From an uncultured Nitrosomonadales bacterium (GTDB lineage Bacteria; Pseudomonadota; Gammaproteobacteria; Burkholderiales; Gallionellaceae), in contig CAISHO010000011.1 in assembly GCA_903885165.1 (NCBI GenBank), forward strand, positions 1 through 35,011: DNA of 35,011 nucleotides, given 5' to 3'. Made by a program: the position numbers and the translations under genes. A model generated the notes under the pieces. It had not been told where the DNA came from, made no database searches, and saw only the letters and a list, made by a program, of their open reading frames with translations. This document shows positions 17,083-27,324 of the stretch, in pieces. Positions within the stretch are counted from its first letter, which is position 1; every line of letters starts with the position of its first letter.

Positions 17083-18612
17083 ATGGCGGATATCGCAGCA
17101 CCTGCTTATCGCATCTTTCCCATCATCCCTGCATTGAAGCCCGGGGCGATGGAAAATGTTAGATCTTTCGTTGCGAACGAGAAAATTCAAACCGCGATCG
17201 GTTTTCCCGGTCAGCTGGTTGAGGATTGGCACGACAAGGCGATCGCCAAGATGGGCGAGTTGCTCGGTAAATACCGTTCCTTGCGCGTTTTTATGGATGC
17301 CTGCGTGCATTGCGGCGCCTGTTCTGATAAATGTCATTACTTTATCGGTACGCAAGATCCGAAAAATATGCCGGTTGCACGTCAGGATCTGATGCGCAGT
17401 GTGTATCGTCGTTATTTCACGCTGCCGGGTAAGATGTTTCCTGCATTGGTTGGCGCACGCGATCTGACTAAAGAAGTGTTAGACGAGTGGTATACCTATT
17501 TTTGGCAGTGTTCTGAGTGCCGTCGCTGTTCGGTGTTTTGCCCTTACGGTATCGATACGGCAGAAATCACCATGGCCGCCCGGGAAATTTTAGATACGGT
17601 CGGTTATGGTCAAAAATATTCCAATGAAATCATCGGTAAAGTCCATAGGATCGGTAACAATCTTGGGCTGCCAGGTCCTGCTCTGGCTGATACGCTGGAA
17701 GGTCTGGAGGAGGATGTTAAGGATGCTACAGGCGTCGATGTGCGCTTCCCTCTGGATGTGAAGGGCGCAGAAGTCTTGTTGATTACGCCATCAGCTGACT
17801 TTTTTGCTGAACCGCATATCGACAGCCTGATCGGTTACGCCAAGGTTTTTCACGCGACAGGAACGAGCTGGACCTTGTCTTCCATGTCCTCGGAAGCGGG
17901 TAATTTCGGTATGTTTATCGGTAATTACGATCAGTTACGCGCCATTGCCATGCGGATACGTACGGCTGCGCTAGAGCTGGGTGTGAAACGCATCGTGATC
18001 GGTGAATGCGGTCATGCCTGGCGCGTTGCTTACAGTTTCCTCAATACTTTAACGGGTGTTGGTGACGGCGCGGATGCGAATGACCGTTTTGCTCAGATGC
18101 TGCAAAAACAATTGGATCACCGTTATAAGCAACCTTCACACATCTGTGAATTTACTTGGGACATGATACAGGATGAGCGTTTGAGCTTCGATAAGGAGAA
18201 AAACGACAAACACATCATTACTTTCCATGATTCATGCAATGTGGCACGCGGTTCGCGCATGGGGAACTACGCCGGTGGTCAGTTTGAAATTCCACGCAAT
18301 ATCATCCGGGCGGTGGCGAATAATTTTGTCGAAATGAATCCGGCAACTACCAGAGAGAAAACTTTTTGCTGCGGCGGAGGTGGTGGTCTGTTGACCGATG
18401 ATTTGCTCGAATTGCGTGTTAAGGGTGCCTTGCCGCGTATGGAAGTGCTGCAAAATGTAGTGGATGAACACAGCGTTAACTTTATGGCGACCATTTGTGC
18501 GATCTGTAAAGCGCAATTTACCAAGATCATGCCCATCTACGGTTACGACCGCCGGATGGTGGGCGGTGTGCATCAGCTGGTCAGTAACGCGATCCTGCTG
18601 GGCGACAAGTAA
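17083..18612 (+). CDS. dsrK: DsrK, HdrD-like iron-sulfur protein
   Basis: 'CVHCGACSDKCHYF', 'CSECRRCSVFCPYG', CCG-type 'CCGGGGGLLTDDLLE'. Confidence 0.95.
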   Translation: MADIAAPAYRIFPIIPALKPGAMENVRSFVANEKIQTAIGFPGQLVEDWHDKAIAKMGELLGKYRSLRVFMDACVHCGACSDKCHYFIGTQDPKNMPVARQDLMRSVYRRYFTLPGKMFPALVGARDLTKEVLDEWYTYFWQCSECRRCSVFCPYGIDTAEITMAAREILDTVGYGQKYSNEIIGKVHRIGNNLGLPGPALADTLEGLEEDVKDATGVDVRFPLDVKGAEVLLITPSADFFAEPHIDSLIGYAKVFHATGTSWTLSSMSSEAGNFGMFIGNYDQLRAIAMRIRTAALELGVKRIVIGECGHAWRVAYSFLNTLTGVGDGADANDRFAQMLQKQLDHRYKQPSHICEFTWDMIQDERLSFDKEKNDKHIITFHDSCNVARGSRMGNYAGGQFEIPRNIIRAVANNFVEMNPATTREKTFCCGGGGGLLTDDLLELRVKGALPRMEVLQNVVDEHSVNFMATICAICKAQFTKIMPIYGYDRRMVGGVHQLVSNAILLGDK

Positions 18613-18636
18613 TCATTTATTTGGAGATAGAACGAT

Positions 18637-20604
18637 ATGTCAGCAATTACCGAAGTACCGCAAAAGCTTACGTTCCGCCGATACAAGGATGGCGACCATA
18701 AAGTACGCCGCTGGAATCAACAGATTTTCCAGTCCAGTTACTCATACAAGTGTCCAACTTATATTCAATCTACTCCGCCTTGCCAAGGCAGTTGCCCTGC
18801 CGGTGAAGATATACGCGGTTACCTAGGAATTGTTCGCGGTACTGAAAAACCTCCCATGGGTGCTGATGGTAAGCCGACTATGTCATGGCAGGAATACGCA
18901 TGGCGTCGCCTGACTGAGGCTAATCCGTTCCCGTCCGTGATGGGGCGCGTCTGCCCGGCACCTTGCGAATCGGGTTGTAACCGCAATGAAGTTGAAGACC
19001 ATGTCGGTATCAATTCTGTTGAACATTTTCTCGGTGAATATGCGATTGCCAATAATCTGGCTTTCAGCAGCAATGCGGCACCTACCGGCAAGAAAGTTGC
19101 GATTTTAGGCGGTGGCCCTGCCGGTTTGTCCTGTGCTTATCAGTTGACACTCAAGGGTCACGAAGTCACTATTTTCGATGAACATGAACACTTGGGCGGC
19201 ATGATGCGCTACGGTATTCCCGGCTTCCGTACACCCCGAGATGTACTGGATGCAGAGATTGCACGTATCATCAATTTGGGCGTGAAGACACGGATGAATT
19301 GCCGCGTCGGTACCGAGGTATCGATGGAGCAAATCCGCAAGGAATTTGACGCAGTATTCCTAGGAATGGGCGCTCAAGCCGGTCGCGCACTGCCAACGGC
19401 AGATTCTGAAGCAGCAAACGTTGTGACGGCGACCGCATTTTTGAAAGCTTTCAATGACGGACGTTTGCAACATGTTGGTAAACGCGTCGTCGTCGTTGGC
19501 GGTGGTGATACTTCCATTGACGTAGCAACCGTTGCTCGTCGTCTGGGTCATATCGAACACGCTAAACCTACCGATGCAGAATTGGCGATTGCCGGACGGA
19601 TGGCGCACGATGTGGCCGATATCTCTGCCAAGCAGGGTGCGGATGTCACATTGACTTCGGTGTTCAATATCGACAAGATGCAGGCGAACAAACACGAAAT
19701 CGAACAGGCTCAGGCAGAAGGCATCGACATTCGCGGATCATTGGTGCCAATTGGCATTGTGCGAGGTGCAGATGGTCGGGCGACCGCGTTACGCGTCATG
19801 CGTTGCGAAGCCAAACTGGTGGGTCAGCGTCTTGAAATTAAGAACGTCGAAGGCAGCGAAGAAGATATCGAGGCTGATCTGATCGTATCAGCCATTGGTC
19901 AGGCGGTTGATTTCACCGGTCTGGAAGAGTTCAACAACGGTAAGGGCATGGTCTCGACGGATAAGAACTATCTGGTTGCCGGTCAACCGGGCGTTTTTGC
20001 TGGCGGCGACATCATCAAACCACATCTGTTGACCACCGCGATCGGTCACGGTTCGATTGCGGCTGACGGGATTGATTGCTTCCTGAATGGTCGCGATCTT
20101 GAAAAGCGTCCCAAGATTGATGCACATCAGTTTGACCTGATGCGCAAGATGGCTGAAAAGGGTATTGAAATCAAGCAGGTCAATGATCCAATACGCGGAA
20201 CTGACAAGTCTGGCGGCGCTGTGCACAATTTCGATAATCGTTCTGAGCGTTATGTGATTCCTCATGACAAGCTATTCCTGGGGCACTTCTCCTATGTACC
20301 ACGCAACCAACGCGATGTCATCACGCTGGATAAGGAAAGTGCGTTGGGTAACTTTGACGAACGTCTGGTGGCGCTGGTTCAGGCTCAGGCAGTCGCTGAA
20401 GCCAAGCGTTGTATGAGTTGCGGTATGTGCTTTGAATGCGACAATTGTGTGATGTATTGCCCACAAACGGCGGTATCTCGTGTCAAGAAGAGCGAATCGA
20501 CGACTGGACGTTATGTCACGACTGACTACGATAAATGTATCGGATGTCATATCTGTGCGGATGTATGTCCGACTGGATATATTCAGATGGGCCTTGGGGA
20601 ATAA
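18637..20604 (+). CDS. dsrL: DsrL, NAD(P)H:acceptor oxidoreductase (glutamate synthase small subunit-like)
   Basis: 655 aa; two Rossmann motifs 'VAILGGGPAGLSCAY' and 'VVVVGGGDTSIDVA'; C-terminal ferredoxin 'CIGCHICADVCPTGYI'. Confidence 0.96.
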   Translation: MSAITEVPQKLTFRRYKDGDHKVRRWNQQIFQSSYSYKCPTYIQSTPPCQGSCPAGEDIRGYLGIVRGTEKPPMGADGKPTMSWQEYAWRRLTEANPFPSVMGRVCPAPCESGCNRNEVEDHVGINSVEHFLGEYAIANNLAFSSNAAPTGKKVAILGGGPAGLSCAYQLTLKGHEVTIFDEHEHLGGMMRYGIPGFRTPRDVLDAEIARIINLGVKTRMNCRVGTEVSMEQIRKEFDAVFLGMGAQAGRALPTADSEAANVVTATAFLKAFNDGRLQHVGKRVVVVGGGDTSIDVATVARRLGHIEHAKPTDAELAIAGRMAHDVADISAKQGADVTLTSVFNIDKMQANKHEIEQAQAEGIDIRGSLVPIGIVRGADGRATALRVMRCEAKLVGQRLEIKNVEGSEEDIEADLIVSAIGQAVDFTGLEEFNNGKGMVSTDKNYLVAGQPGVFAGGDIIKPHLLTTAIGHGSIAADGIDCFLNGRDLEKRPKIDAHQFDLMRKMAEKGIEIKQVNDPIRGTDKSGGAVHNFDNRSERYVIPHDKLFLGHFSYVPRNQRDVITLDKESALGNFDERLVALVQAQAVAEAKRCMSCGMCFECDNCVMYCPQTAVSRVKKSESTTGRYVTTDYDKCIGCHICADVCPTGYIQMGLGE

Positions 20605-20612
20605 TACACGCT

Positions 20613-20981
20613 ATGTTCAGACTGTTAACCATCCTCGCCGTTTTCTTCCTGAGCTTCTCTGCACAGGCAGCGGAAAGTACGCCTAAGCTGGATATCGGCA
20701 AGGGTGGTCAGTGTGTTGAAGATCCGCAGTTTATGCGAAAAAATCACATGCATTTACTGCGTCATCAGCGTGATGAGACTATGCGACAGGGGGTACGTAC
20801 GGGTAAGTACAGCCTGAAAAACTGTGTTGAATGTCATGCTAGCACCAAAGATAACAGCGTGATCGCACGTGAAGACAGCTTTTGTGTCGCTTGTCACCGC
20901 TTCGAAGCCGTTAAGATCGATTGTTTCGAATGCCACTCAGGTGAGCGCAAGAGCGCCTGGCTGCAAAGGAATGCAAAATGA
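20613..20981 (+). CDS. dsrJ: DsrJ, triheme periplasmic c-type cytochrome
   Basis: Signal peptide 'MFRLLTILAVFFLSFSAQAAE'; three CxxCH motifs (CVECH, CVACH, CFECH). Confidence 0.95.
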   Translation: MFRLLTILAVFFLSFSAQAAESTPKLDIGKGGQCVEDPQFMRKNHMHLLRHQRDETMRQGVRTGKYSLKNCVECHASTKDNSVIAREDSFCVACHRFEAVKIDCFECHSGERKSAWLQRNAK

Positions 20982-21694
20982 TTGATAACACCTTGAATCG
21001 CAGACAGTTCCTGAAGTCCTCCGTCGGCGTGGCTGCAGTAGCCGTTGCGCCGGGCATATTACTGTACGGCATGGCAAATGGAAGTTCTGAGGGTGCCTCT
21101 GCAAAAGTTCGCTGGGGGATGTTGATTGATACGTCCCATTGCGCTGAAGGGTGTAATGATTGCGTGACGGCTTGTAACAAGGAAAATGGTTTGTCCGGAG
21201 GGGTTGCGGCGACTGACTCGCAATGGATACGTAAGATCGAGATCAAAGAAATTGCCGGCGGACGTCAGTTGTCTTTACCAATGATGTGTCAGCATTGTGA
21301 AAATCCTCCTTGTGTCGATGTCTGCCCGACGACAGCTTCTTTCAAACGCGCTGACGGGATAGTGCTGGTAGACAAACACCGTTGTATCGGCTGCCGCTAC
21401 TGCATGATGGCCTGTCCGTACAAGGCGCGTTCATTCGTGCATGAGGCTTTGCATGATCAGAACCCGGATGTGCCGCGCGGCAAGGGAACGGTCGAGAGTT
21501 GTACGATGTGTGTGCACCGCGTCGATCAGGGCTTGCAACCTGCTTGCGCCGATGCGTGTGCTAACAAAGCCATCTTGTTCGGTAATCTCAATGATCCGGA
21601 CAGTGAAATCGCCAAAAAGATACGCACTGTTGCGTCCGTGCAGGTGCGTGCCGATTTGAGACTCAATCCCGGTGTTCGTTACCAAGGGTTATAA
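20978..21694 (+). CDS. dsrO: DsrO, Tat-exported ferredoxin-like subunit
   Basis: Tat motif 'RRQFLK'; several [4Fe-4S] motifs ('CQHCENPPCVDVCP', 'CIGCRYCMMACPYKAR'). Confidence 0.95.
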   Translation: MIDNTLNRRQFLKSSVGVAAVAVAPGILLYGMANGSSEGASAKVRWGMLIDTSHCAEGCNDCVTACNKENGLSGGVAATDSQWIRKIEIKEIAGGRQLSLPMMCQHCENPPCVDVCPTTASFKRADGIVLVDKHRCIGCRYCMMACPYKARSFVHEALHDQNPDVPRGKGTVESCTMCVHRVDQGLQPACADACANKAILFGNLNDPDSEIAKKIRTVASVQVRADLRLNPGVRYQGL

Positions 21695-21695
21695 A

Positions 21696-22877
21696 ATGTA
21701 TATACATTCAGCAGTGCTATTTAGAAATCGTTTGTTCTATGCGCTGGTTGCGCTCGCCGGAATCGTTGTGCTGGCAGGCTTGTACTCCGTGCATCTGATG
21801 GAAGAACATGGTCATATCATCACCGGGATGAACAACCAGATCGTCTGGGGCATTCCGCACGTATTTGCGATCTTTTTGATCGTGGCGGCATCCGGAGTGC
21901 TGAACGTTTCGTCCATCGGTTCGGTATTTAATAAGCACGCTTACAAGGCGCGCGCCCCCCTTGCAGGGCTTTTGTCTATCGCCATGTTGGGCGGTGGATT
22001 GACCGTGTTGATGTTAGATCTGGGTCGCCCTGATCGATTGCTGGTGGCCGCGACCAACTTCAATCCGACCTCGGTGTTTGCCTGGAATATCGTCCTGTAT
22101 TCGGGCATGTTCGGTGCGGTCGCAGTTTATCTGTGGACCATGATGGAAGGGCGCATGAAGCCTTGGTCTAAACCTGCCGGTTTCTTCGTGTTTATCTGGC
22201 GTTTTATTTTGACCACCGGCACTGGCGTTATTTTCTCTTTCCTGGTTGCCCGTCAGGCTTACGGTACGGCAATTTTGCCACCGATGTTCATTGTGATTTC
22301 ATTTGCCTGGGGCTTGGCGGTATTCCATATCGTACAGTCCGCGATTTACGCCTGGACTAACAAGGTGCTGGATGATTACGTGCAGAAACGTATGAAAAAT
22401 CTGCTGGGTGTGTTTGTGATCGCTGCGCTGTATTTTGTGGTCGCCTACCACCTGACTAATCTGTATTTTGCCCGTCAGTCTGACTTTGAGCGCTTCATCC
22501 TTTCCGATGGCGGAATTTATCCGATGCTGCTCTGGGCAGGTTATGTGCTGATCGGTAATGTATTGCCACTGGCATTGATCTATCTTCCCGGCTTTGGCAA
22601 GTCATATCATGTGAATCTGGCCTCAGTGTTGATTATTCTGGGTGGTTTTTCGTTGTTGTATGTGTTTATCATTGGCGGTCAGGCTTTTCCGTTGTCGATT
22701 TTCCCCGGCTTTGAAGTCAAGAGCACGTTCGGAGACGGTGCAATCAGTTTGTATTATCCTTCAGCCCCTGAAATTTTGTTGGGGTTAGGTGGCGTGGCGG
22801 TGGCTTTCCTGATTACCGCTGTCGGAATTCGTATGCTCGATTTTGTACCGCACGAAGATACCAAGAAGTTTCATTAA
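21696..22877 (+). CDS. dsrP: DsrP, NrfD-family integral membrane subunit
   Basis: About 393 aa polytopic NrfD-like; follows dsrO; ATG at 21696 preferred because the listed ORF start overlaps dsrO. Confidence 0.94.
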   Translation: MYIHSAVLFRNRLFYALVALAGIVVLAGLYSVHLMEEHGHIITGMNNQIVWGIPHVFAIFLIVAASGVLNVSSIGSVFNKHAYKARAPLAGLLSIAMLGGGLTVLMLDLGRPDRLLVAATNFNPTSVFAWNIVLYSGMFGAVAVYLWTMMEGRMKPWSKPAGFFVFIWRFILTTGTGVIFSFLVARQAYGTAILPPMFIVISFAWGLAVFHIVQSAIYAWTNKVLDDYVQKRMKNLLGVFVIAALYFVVAYHLTNLYFARQSDFERFILSDGGIYPMLLWAGYVLIGNVLPLALIYLPGFGKSYHVNLASVLIILGGFSLLYVFIIGGQAFPLSIFPGFEVKSTFGDGAISLYYPSAPEILLGLGGVAVAFLITAVGIRMLDFVPHEDTKKFH

Positions 22878-22939
22878 TACTAAACAGACTTGACGTAATC
22901 GGCTGGCAGGATTTTTTGTTAATTCAATCGGTTACATTA

Positions 22940-24358
22940 ATGACACAAACAGGCAGTGTAAATATTTTTCCTGATACCCGCTGTCGGATGTTGATTACAG
23001 CAGCACACAAGTCATCAGGGAAAACCATGGTCAGCATCGGTCTGTGTGCGGCGTTATCAGCACGCGGCTTGGCCGTGCAACCTTTTAAAAAGGGACCTGA
23101 TTACATCGATCCGATGTGGTTAGGTTTAGCATCGGGTCATCCTTGTCGTAATCTCGATCCTTACATGATGGAAAATGACGATATCGTTGCTACCTTCATG
23201 CGTCATCAATCTCAGGTCAATCTGGTCGAAGGAAACAAAGGCCTGTATGACGGACTTGCGCTCGATGGTAGCAACAGCAATGCCGCGCTGGCCAAACTAC
23301 TGGATTTACCCGTTATGCTGGTGATCGATGCACGCGGCATGACGCGTGGGATTGCGCCGCTGATTTTGGGTTATCAGGCGTTCGATCACGATATCAATAT
23401 AGCTGGTGTTATTCTCAATAATCTGGGCGGATCACGTCATGAAGCCAAGCTGCGCGCGGTGATTGAGCATTACACCGATGTCAAGGTGATCGGGGCAATA
23501 CACCACGACGAACGACTCAGTATAGAAGAACGCCATCTCGGCCTGATGCCCAGCAATGAATCTCATGTCGCGGCGGCGAAAATCAAACAAATCGGGGTGG
23601 CCATTGCTGAACAGGTGAATCTCGATACCTTGCTTGCGCTGTCGCAAAAAACAGCGCTGTCTGTCCCTTACAAGGCGCGGATCAGCCCATTGCCTGGTGA
23701 AGTAAAAGTTCGCATCGCGATAGCGCGTGATCGTGCCTTCGGTTTTTACTATGCGGATGACCTTGATGCCTTGGTTGAGGCGGGGGCGGAACTGGTATCC
23801 TTTGACGCGTTACAGGACGAGAAATTACCTCAAGTGGATGGTATTTTTATTGGCGGCGGTTTTCCGGAAACTTGTGCCGTGGAGCTGGAGGCTAATACTA
23901 GTCTGCGCGCCGATATTAAGTCGGCTATTGAAAATGGCATGCCAGCCTATGCTGAATGCGGTGGTCTGATGTATCTGGCGCGCAGCATCGGTTATCAGGG
24001 GCGGACTTTTCAGATGGTTGGTGCGATACCGGGCGATGTCATCATGCACGACAAACCCATCGGTCGCGGTTACGTACAGCTGAAGGAGCAGGACTCGCAC
24101 CCTTGGCCTCGTTCTAATATCACCAGCAGGCTGATTAAAGCGCATGAATTTCACTATTCCAGCCTGGAAAATCTGCCTGAAAACTCACGTTTCGCTTACC
24201 ATGTCGATCGTGGGTATGGCATCGATGGCAAGCGCGACGGCTTGATGCTGCATAACCTCCTTGCGTCCTATACCCATTTAAGATCAATCGGTAATTGTAG
24301 TTGGGCAAGCCGATTTGTCGAATTTATTAAAAGTAAACAAGCCCTGAAACCTAATTAG
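22940..24358 (+). CDS. dsrN: DsrN, cobyrinate a,c-diamide synthase-like (siroheme amidation)
   Basis: 'MLITAAHKSSGKTMVSIGLCAAL' P-loop, 'FKKGPDYIDPMW', GATase 'GGGFPETCA', 'AYAECGGLMYL'. ATG at 22940; an upstream TTG is possible. Confidence 0.93.
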   Translation: MTQTGSVNIFPDTRCRMLITAAHKSSGKTMVSIGLCAALSARGLAVQPFKKGPDYIDPMWLGLASGHPCRNLDPYMMENDDIVATFMRHQSQVNLVEGNKGLYDGLALDGSNSNAALAKLLDLPVMLVIDARGMTRGIAPLILGYQAFDHDINIAGVILNNLGGSRHEAKLRAVIEHYTDVKVIGAIHHDERLSIEERHLGLMPSNESHVAAAKIKQIGVAIAEQVNLDTLLALSQKTALSVPYKARISPLPGEVKVRIAIARDRAFGFYYADDLDALVEAGAELVSFDALQDEKLPQVDGIFIGGGFPETCAVELEANTSLRADIKSAIENGMPAYAECGGLMYLARSIGYQGRTFQMVGAIPGDVIMHDKPIGRGYVQLKEQDSHPWPRSNITSRLIKAHEFHYSSLENLPENSRFAYHVDRGYGIDGKRDGLMLHNLLASYTHLRSIGNCSWASRFVEFIKSKQALKPN

Positions 24359-24371
24359 AATGAGACATTAA

Positions 24372-24971
24372 ATGACATTATCAAAATTTGAATTGGCTAT
24401 CCAGGCTTTTGACAAGGCCAATGCCGAAGACCCAAACATAGAAGTTGCTGAAGGGATTCAAGTTCCTAAAGAATTGTTATACGGACAACGTATGAGTGAA
24501 ATGCAGGAACGTTACATTCCTGACGCCTCTGAAGCTGTCAAGCTGGCCGTTCGTGCACAACATATTCAGCGCTGGAAAACACCGCGCAGCGCTTATCCTA
24601 TGGATAAGCCCGGTTATATGTTGTGGCGCACCGGTTTGTATAAGTTTCATGCGGAAACTGCAGGTAACTTGATGCGTACAGCGGGTTACGATGAATTCAT
24701 GATAGATCGGGTTAAAACCATAGTCAGTAAAAAAGGGCTCAAGACGAATCCTGAAACGCAACAGATGGAAGATGTGGCTGATCTGGTGTTTATTGAGCAT
24801 TATATGGTCGCTTTTGTGGCTCAACATCCCGATTATGATGAGGCTAAATGGATCGTTATTGTCAAAAAGACCTGGAATAAAATGTCGGAAGATGCGCATC
24901 AGTTTGCCTTGTCCGGCAAGTTGAAATTGCCACAGGATCTGGTGCCACTGATTTTGAAAGCGGTTCAGTAA
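24372..24971 (+). CDS. DUF4202-like protein
   Basis: 199 aa; 'FELAIQAFDKANAEDP...YGQRMSEMQERYIPDASEAVKLAVRAQHIQRWKTPRSAYPMDKPGYMLWRTGL'; recalled DUF4202 pattern; 1-bp overlap with cysG. Confidence 0.75.
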   Translation: MTLSKFELAIQAFDKANAEDPNIEVAEGIQVPKELLYGQRMSEMQERYIPDASEAVKLAVRAQHIQRWKTPRSAYPMDKPGYMLWRTGLYKFHAETAGNLMRTAGYDEFMIDRVKTIVSKKGLKTNPETQQMEDVADLVFIEHYMVAFVAQHPDYDEAKWIVIVKKTWNKMSEDAHQFALSGKLKLPQDLVPLILKAVQ

Positions 24972-26350
24972 TGGATTATTTGCCCATTTTTGCTAACGTT
25001 AGAAATCGCTTGTGCGTCGTCATCGGCGGCGGTGAGATCGGTAAGCGTAAAGCAGGTGTACTGCTCGAAGCGGGAGCGAATGTCAGGGTTGTTGCACCGG
25101 AAATCGATCCTGCTTTATCTGCTTTATCAAACGTGGAATCTATTATTTCCCGTTTTGAGGCGCAGCATCTGGACGGCGCGATGCTGGTCATTGCTGCAAC
25201 CAATGATCGTGCTGTCAATATCGAGGTATCGAAGTTAGCAAAGGCACGCAATATTCCTGTTAACGTCGTTGATGATCCGGAATATTGCTCCTTTATCATG
25301 CCAGCTATTATGGACCGTTCACCCTTGATGGTTGCCTTTTCCAGCGGCGGAGCCACACCCGTTCTAACCCGCATGATGCGCAGTAAATTTGAATCATTGA
25401 TTCCCTATAATTACAAGTTGTTAGCGACATTCGCAGAGGATAACCGCGAGCTGGTTAAGACACGTGTCACTAATCCTCCCAAACGACGTATCTTTTGGGA
25501 AAAAGCACTTGAAGGTGAGCTGGCTGAAAAGGTGCTTTCAGGCGATGTTGCCGGCGGTCAGGCGATGCTCGAACAAATGTTTGTCGAAGAGGATAACGTA
25601 CTGCATGGCGAGGTCTATCTTGTCGGTGCGGGCCCCGGCGATCCTGATTTGCTGACTTTTAAGGCGTTGCGACTGATGCAGAAAGCCGATGTCGTGGTTT
25701 ATGATTATCTGGTCTCTCAACCTATTGTTGATATGACGAGACGTGACGCGGAACGTATTTTTGTTGGTAAAAAGCGCAATGATCACACCATGCGTCAGGA
25801 AGAAATTAATGAATTGCTGGTTCGTCTGGCCAAGGCAGGCAAGCGGGTGGTTCGTCTTAAAGGGGGTGATCCGTTTATTTTCGGTCGCGGCGGTGAAGAA
25901 ATTGAAACGCTGGCGGCTGAAGGAATTCCCTTTCAAGTTGTCCCTGGTATCACGGCCGCTTCCGGTGTGGCGTCCTATGCAGGCATTCCACTGACACATC
26001 GCGATTATGCGCAGTCCTGCATGTTTGTCACCGGTCACTTGAAGGACGGCACGATGAACCTGGACTGGGACGCATTAGCCCGACCCAAACAGACCGTTGT
26101 CGTTTATATGGGCTTGCACGGCTTGGATATTCTCTGTAGAGAACTCGTCAATCACGGCATGCCGGATAACACGCCGATCGCCATAGTGCAGCAGGGAACA
26201 ACGCCTAACCAGCGCGTCATCACCGGCACGTTGGCCACTTTACCTGCCATTGCTGAGCGTGAAAAGCCACAGGCACCAACACTGATTATCGTTGGCGGCG
26301 TGGTCACGTTGAGAGATAAATTGGCCTGGTTTCATCCGAAGCCGGTCTGA
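24971..26350 (+). CDS. cysG: Siroheme synthase (precorrin-2 dehydrogenase/ferrochelatase + uroporphyrinogen-III methyltransferase)
   Basis: 459 aa; N-terminal '[20 protein letters not shown]', C-terminal '[22 protein letters not shown]', '[16 protein letters not shown]'. Confidence 0.97.
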   Translation: MDYLPIFANVRNRLCVVIGGGEIGKRKAGVLLEAGANVRVVAPEIDPALSALSNVESIISRFEAQHLDGAMLVIAATNDRAVNIEVSKLAKARNIPVNVVDDPEYCSFIMPAIMDRSPLMVAFSSGGATPVLTRMMRSKFESLIPYNYKLLATFAEDNRELVKTRVTNPPKRRIFWEKALEGELAEKVLSGDVAGGQAMLEQMFVEEDNVLHGEVYLVGAGPGDPDLLTFKALRLMQKADVVVYDYLVSQPIVDMTRRDAERIFVGKKRNDHTMRQEEINELLVRLAKAGKRVVRLKGGDPFIFGRGGEEIETLAAEGIPFQVVPGITAASGVASYAGIPLTHRDYAQSCMFVTGHLKDGTMNLDWDALARPKQTVVVYMGLHGLDILCRELVNHGMPDNTPIAIVQQGTTPNQRVITGTLATLPAIAEREKPQAPTLIIVGGVVTLRDKLAWFHPKPV

Positions 26351-26398
26351 TCGTTCGTTACTTAATCACTAAACCTAAGTCGTACTGGAGAGATCGAA

Positions 26399-27295
26399 AT
26401 GGCACTGAAAAAATTATGTTTGTCTGCGTTATTGGTTCTGGGTATGAACAATGCCATGGCGGATAGTGCGATGTTAAAGCCGTTCGTGCTTGGCTCCAAG
26501 GGAGTGGGTACGGTGGCCGAAAAGACAGAGCAAGCCAAATCGGCGCTCTCGGCAGCCGGTTTTTCGGTGGTGGGTAATTATTCTCCTTACGCGGATGCAA
26601 CCGTGTTGATCGTCACCAATGACGAACTGAAGAAGAACGCTGCGGCCTCAGAGCATGGTGGTTTTGGTGCGGTGCAAAGGGTGGCGATCACCAAAGTCAA
26701 GGATGAGGTACAGGTCAGTTACACCAGTCCCGTGTATATGGCGAATGTGTACCGTATGAAGGGTGACTTGAGCGGCGTGGCGGGCAGTCTGAATACGGCG
26801 CTGGGTAAGGTGGAAGAGTTTGGTGCGGCTAAAGGCATGACTGCTGCTGCTGCGCGCAAGTATCACTACATGGTCGGCATGGAATATTTCGACGAACCTA
26901 GTGTATTGGCTGAATATGGCAGTTATGAAGATGCCGTCAAATCGGTCGATGCCAAATTGTCGTCGAACAAGAATGGCGTTGCTAAAGTTTATCGTGTCGA
27001 TGTTCCCGGTAAACAAGAAACGCTGTTCGGCGTGAGTCTAAAGGGTGGTGATGCGCAGAAATACATGGACGACCAGTTCATCATGAAGGAAATTGATTTT
27101 CACGACGTTAAATCGACGGCACATCTGCCCTATGAGGTACTGGTGTCAGGCAATAAGGTTTATGCTTTGTATGCACGTTTCCGTATCGCGATCAATTTTC
27201 CCGATCTGAGCATGATGGGGCAGAACAGCTTTATGAATATCATGAAAACGCCAGAAGCGATCCGCAACGCCTTGCAACAGACAGTGCAAAAGTAA
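26399..27295 (+). CDS. Secreted conserved hypothetical protein (DUF302-reminiscent region)
   Basis: 298 aa with Sec signal peptide 'MALKKLCLSALLVLGMNNAMA'; 'SALSAAGFSVVGNYSPYADATVLIVTNDELKKNAAASEHGGFGAVQRVAI'. Confidence 0.6.
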   Translation: MALKKLCLSALLVLGMNNAMADSAMLKPFVLGSKGVGTVAEKTEQAKSALSAAGFSVVGNYSPYADATVLIVTNDELKKNAAASEHGGFGAVQRVAITKVKDEVQVSYTSPVYMANVYRMKGDLSGVAGSLNTALGKVEEFGAAKGMTAAAARKYHYMVGMEYFDEPSVLAEYGSYEDAVKSVDAKLSSNKNGVAKVYRVDVPGKQETLFGVSLKGGDAQKYMDDQFIMKEIDFHDVKSTAHLPYEVLVSGNKVYALYARFRIAINFPDLSMMGQNSFMNIMKTPEAIRNALQQTVQK

Positions 27296-27324
27296 ACTGT
27301 TAACCTAGCCAATTGGATCGTGCG

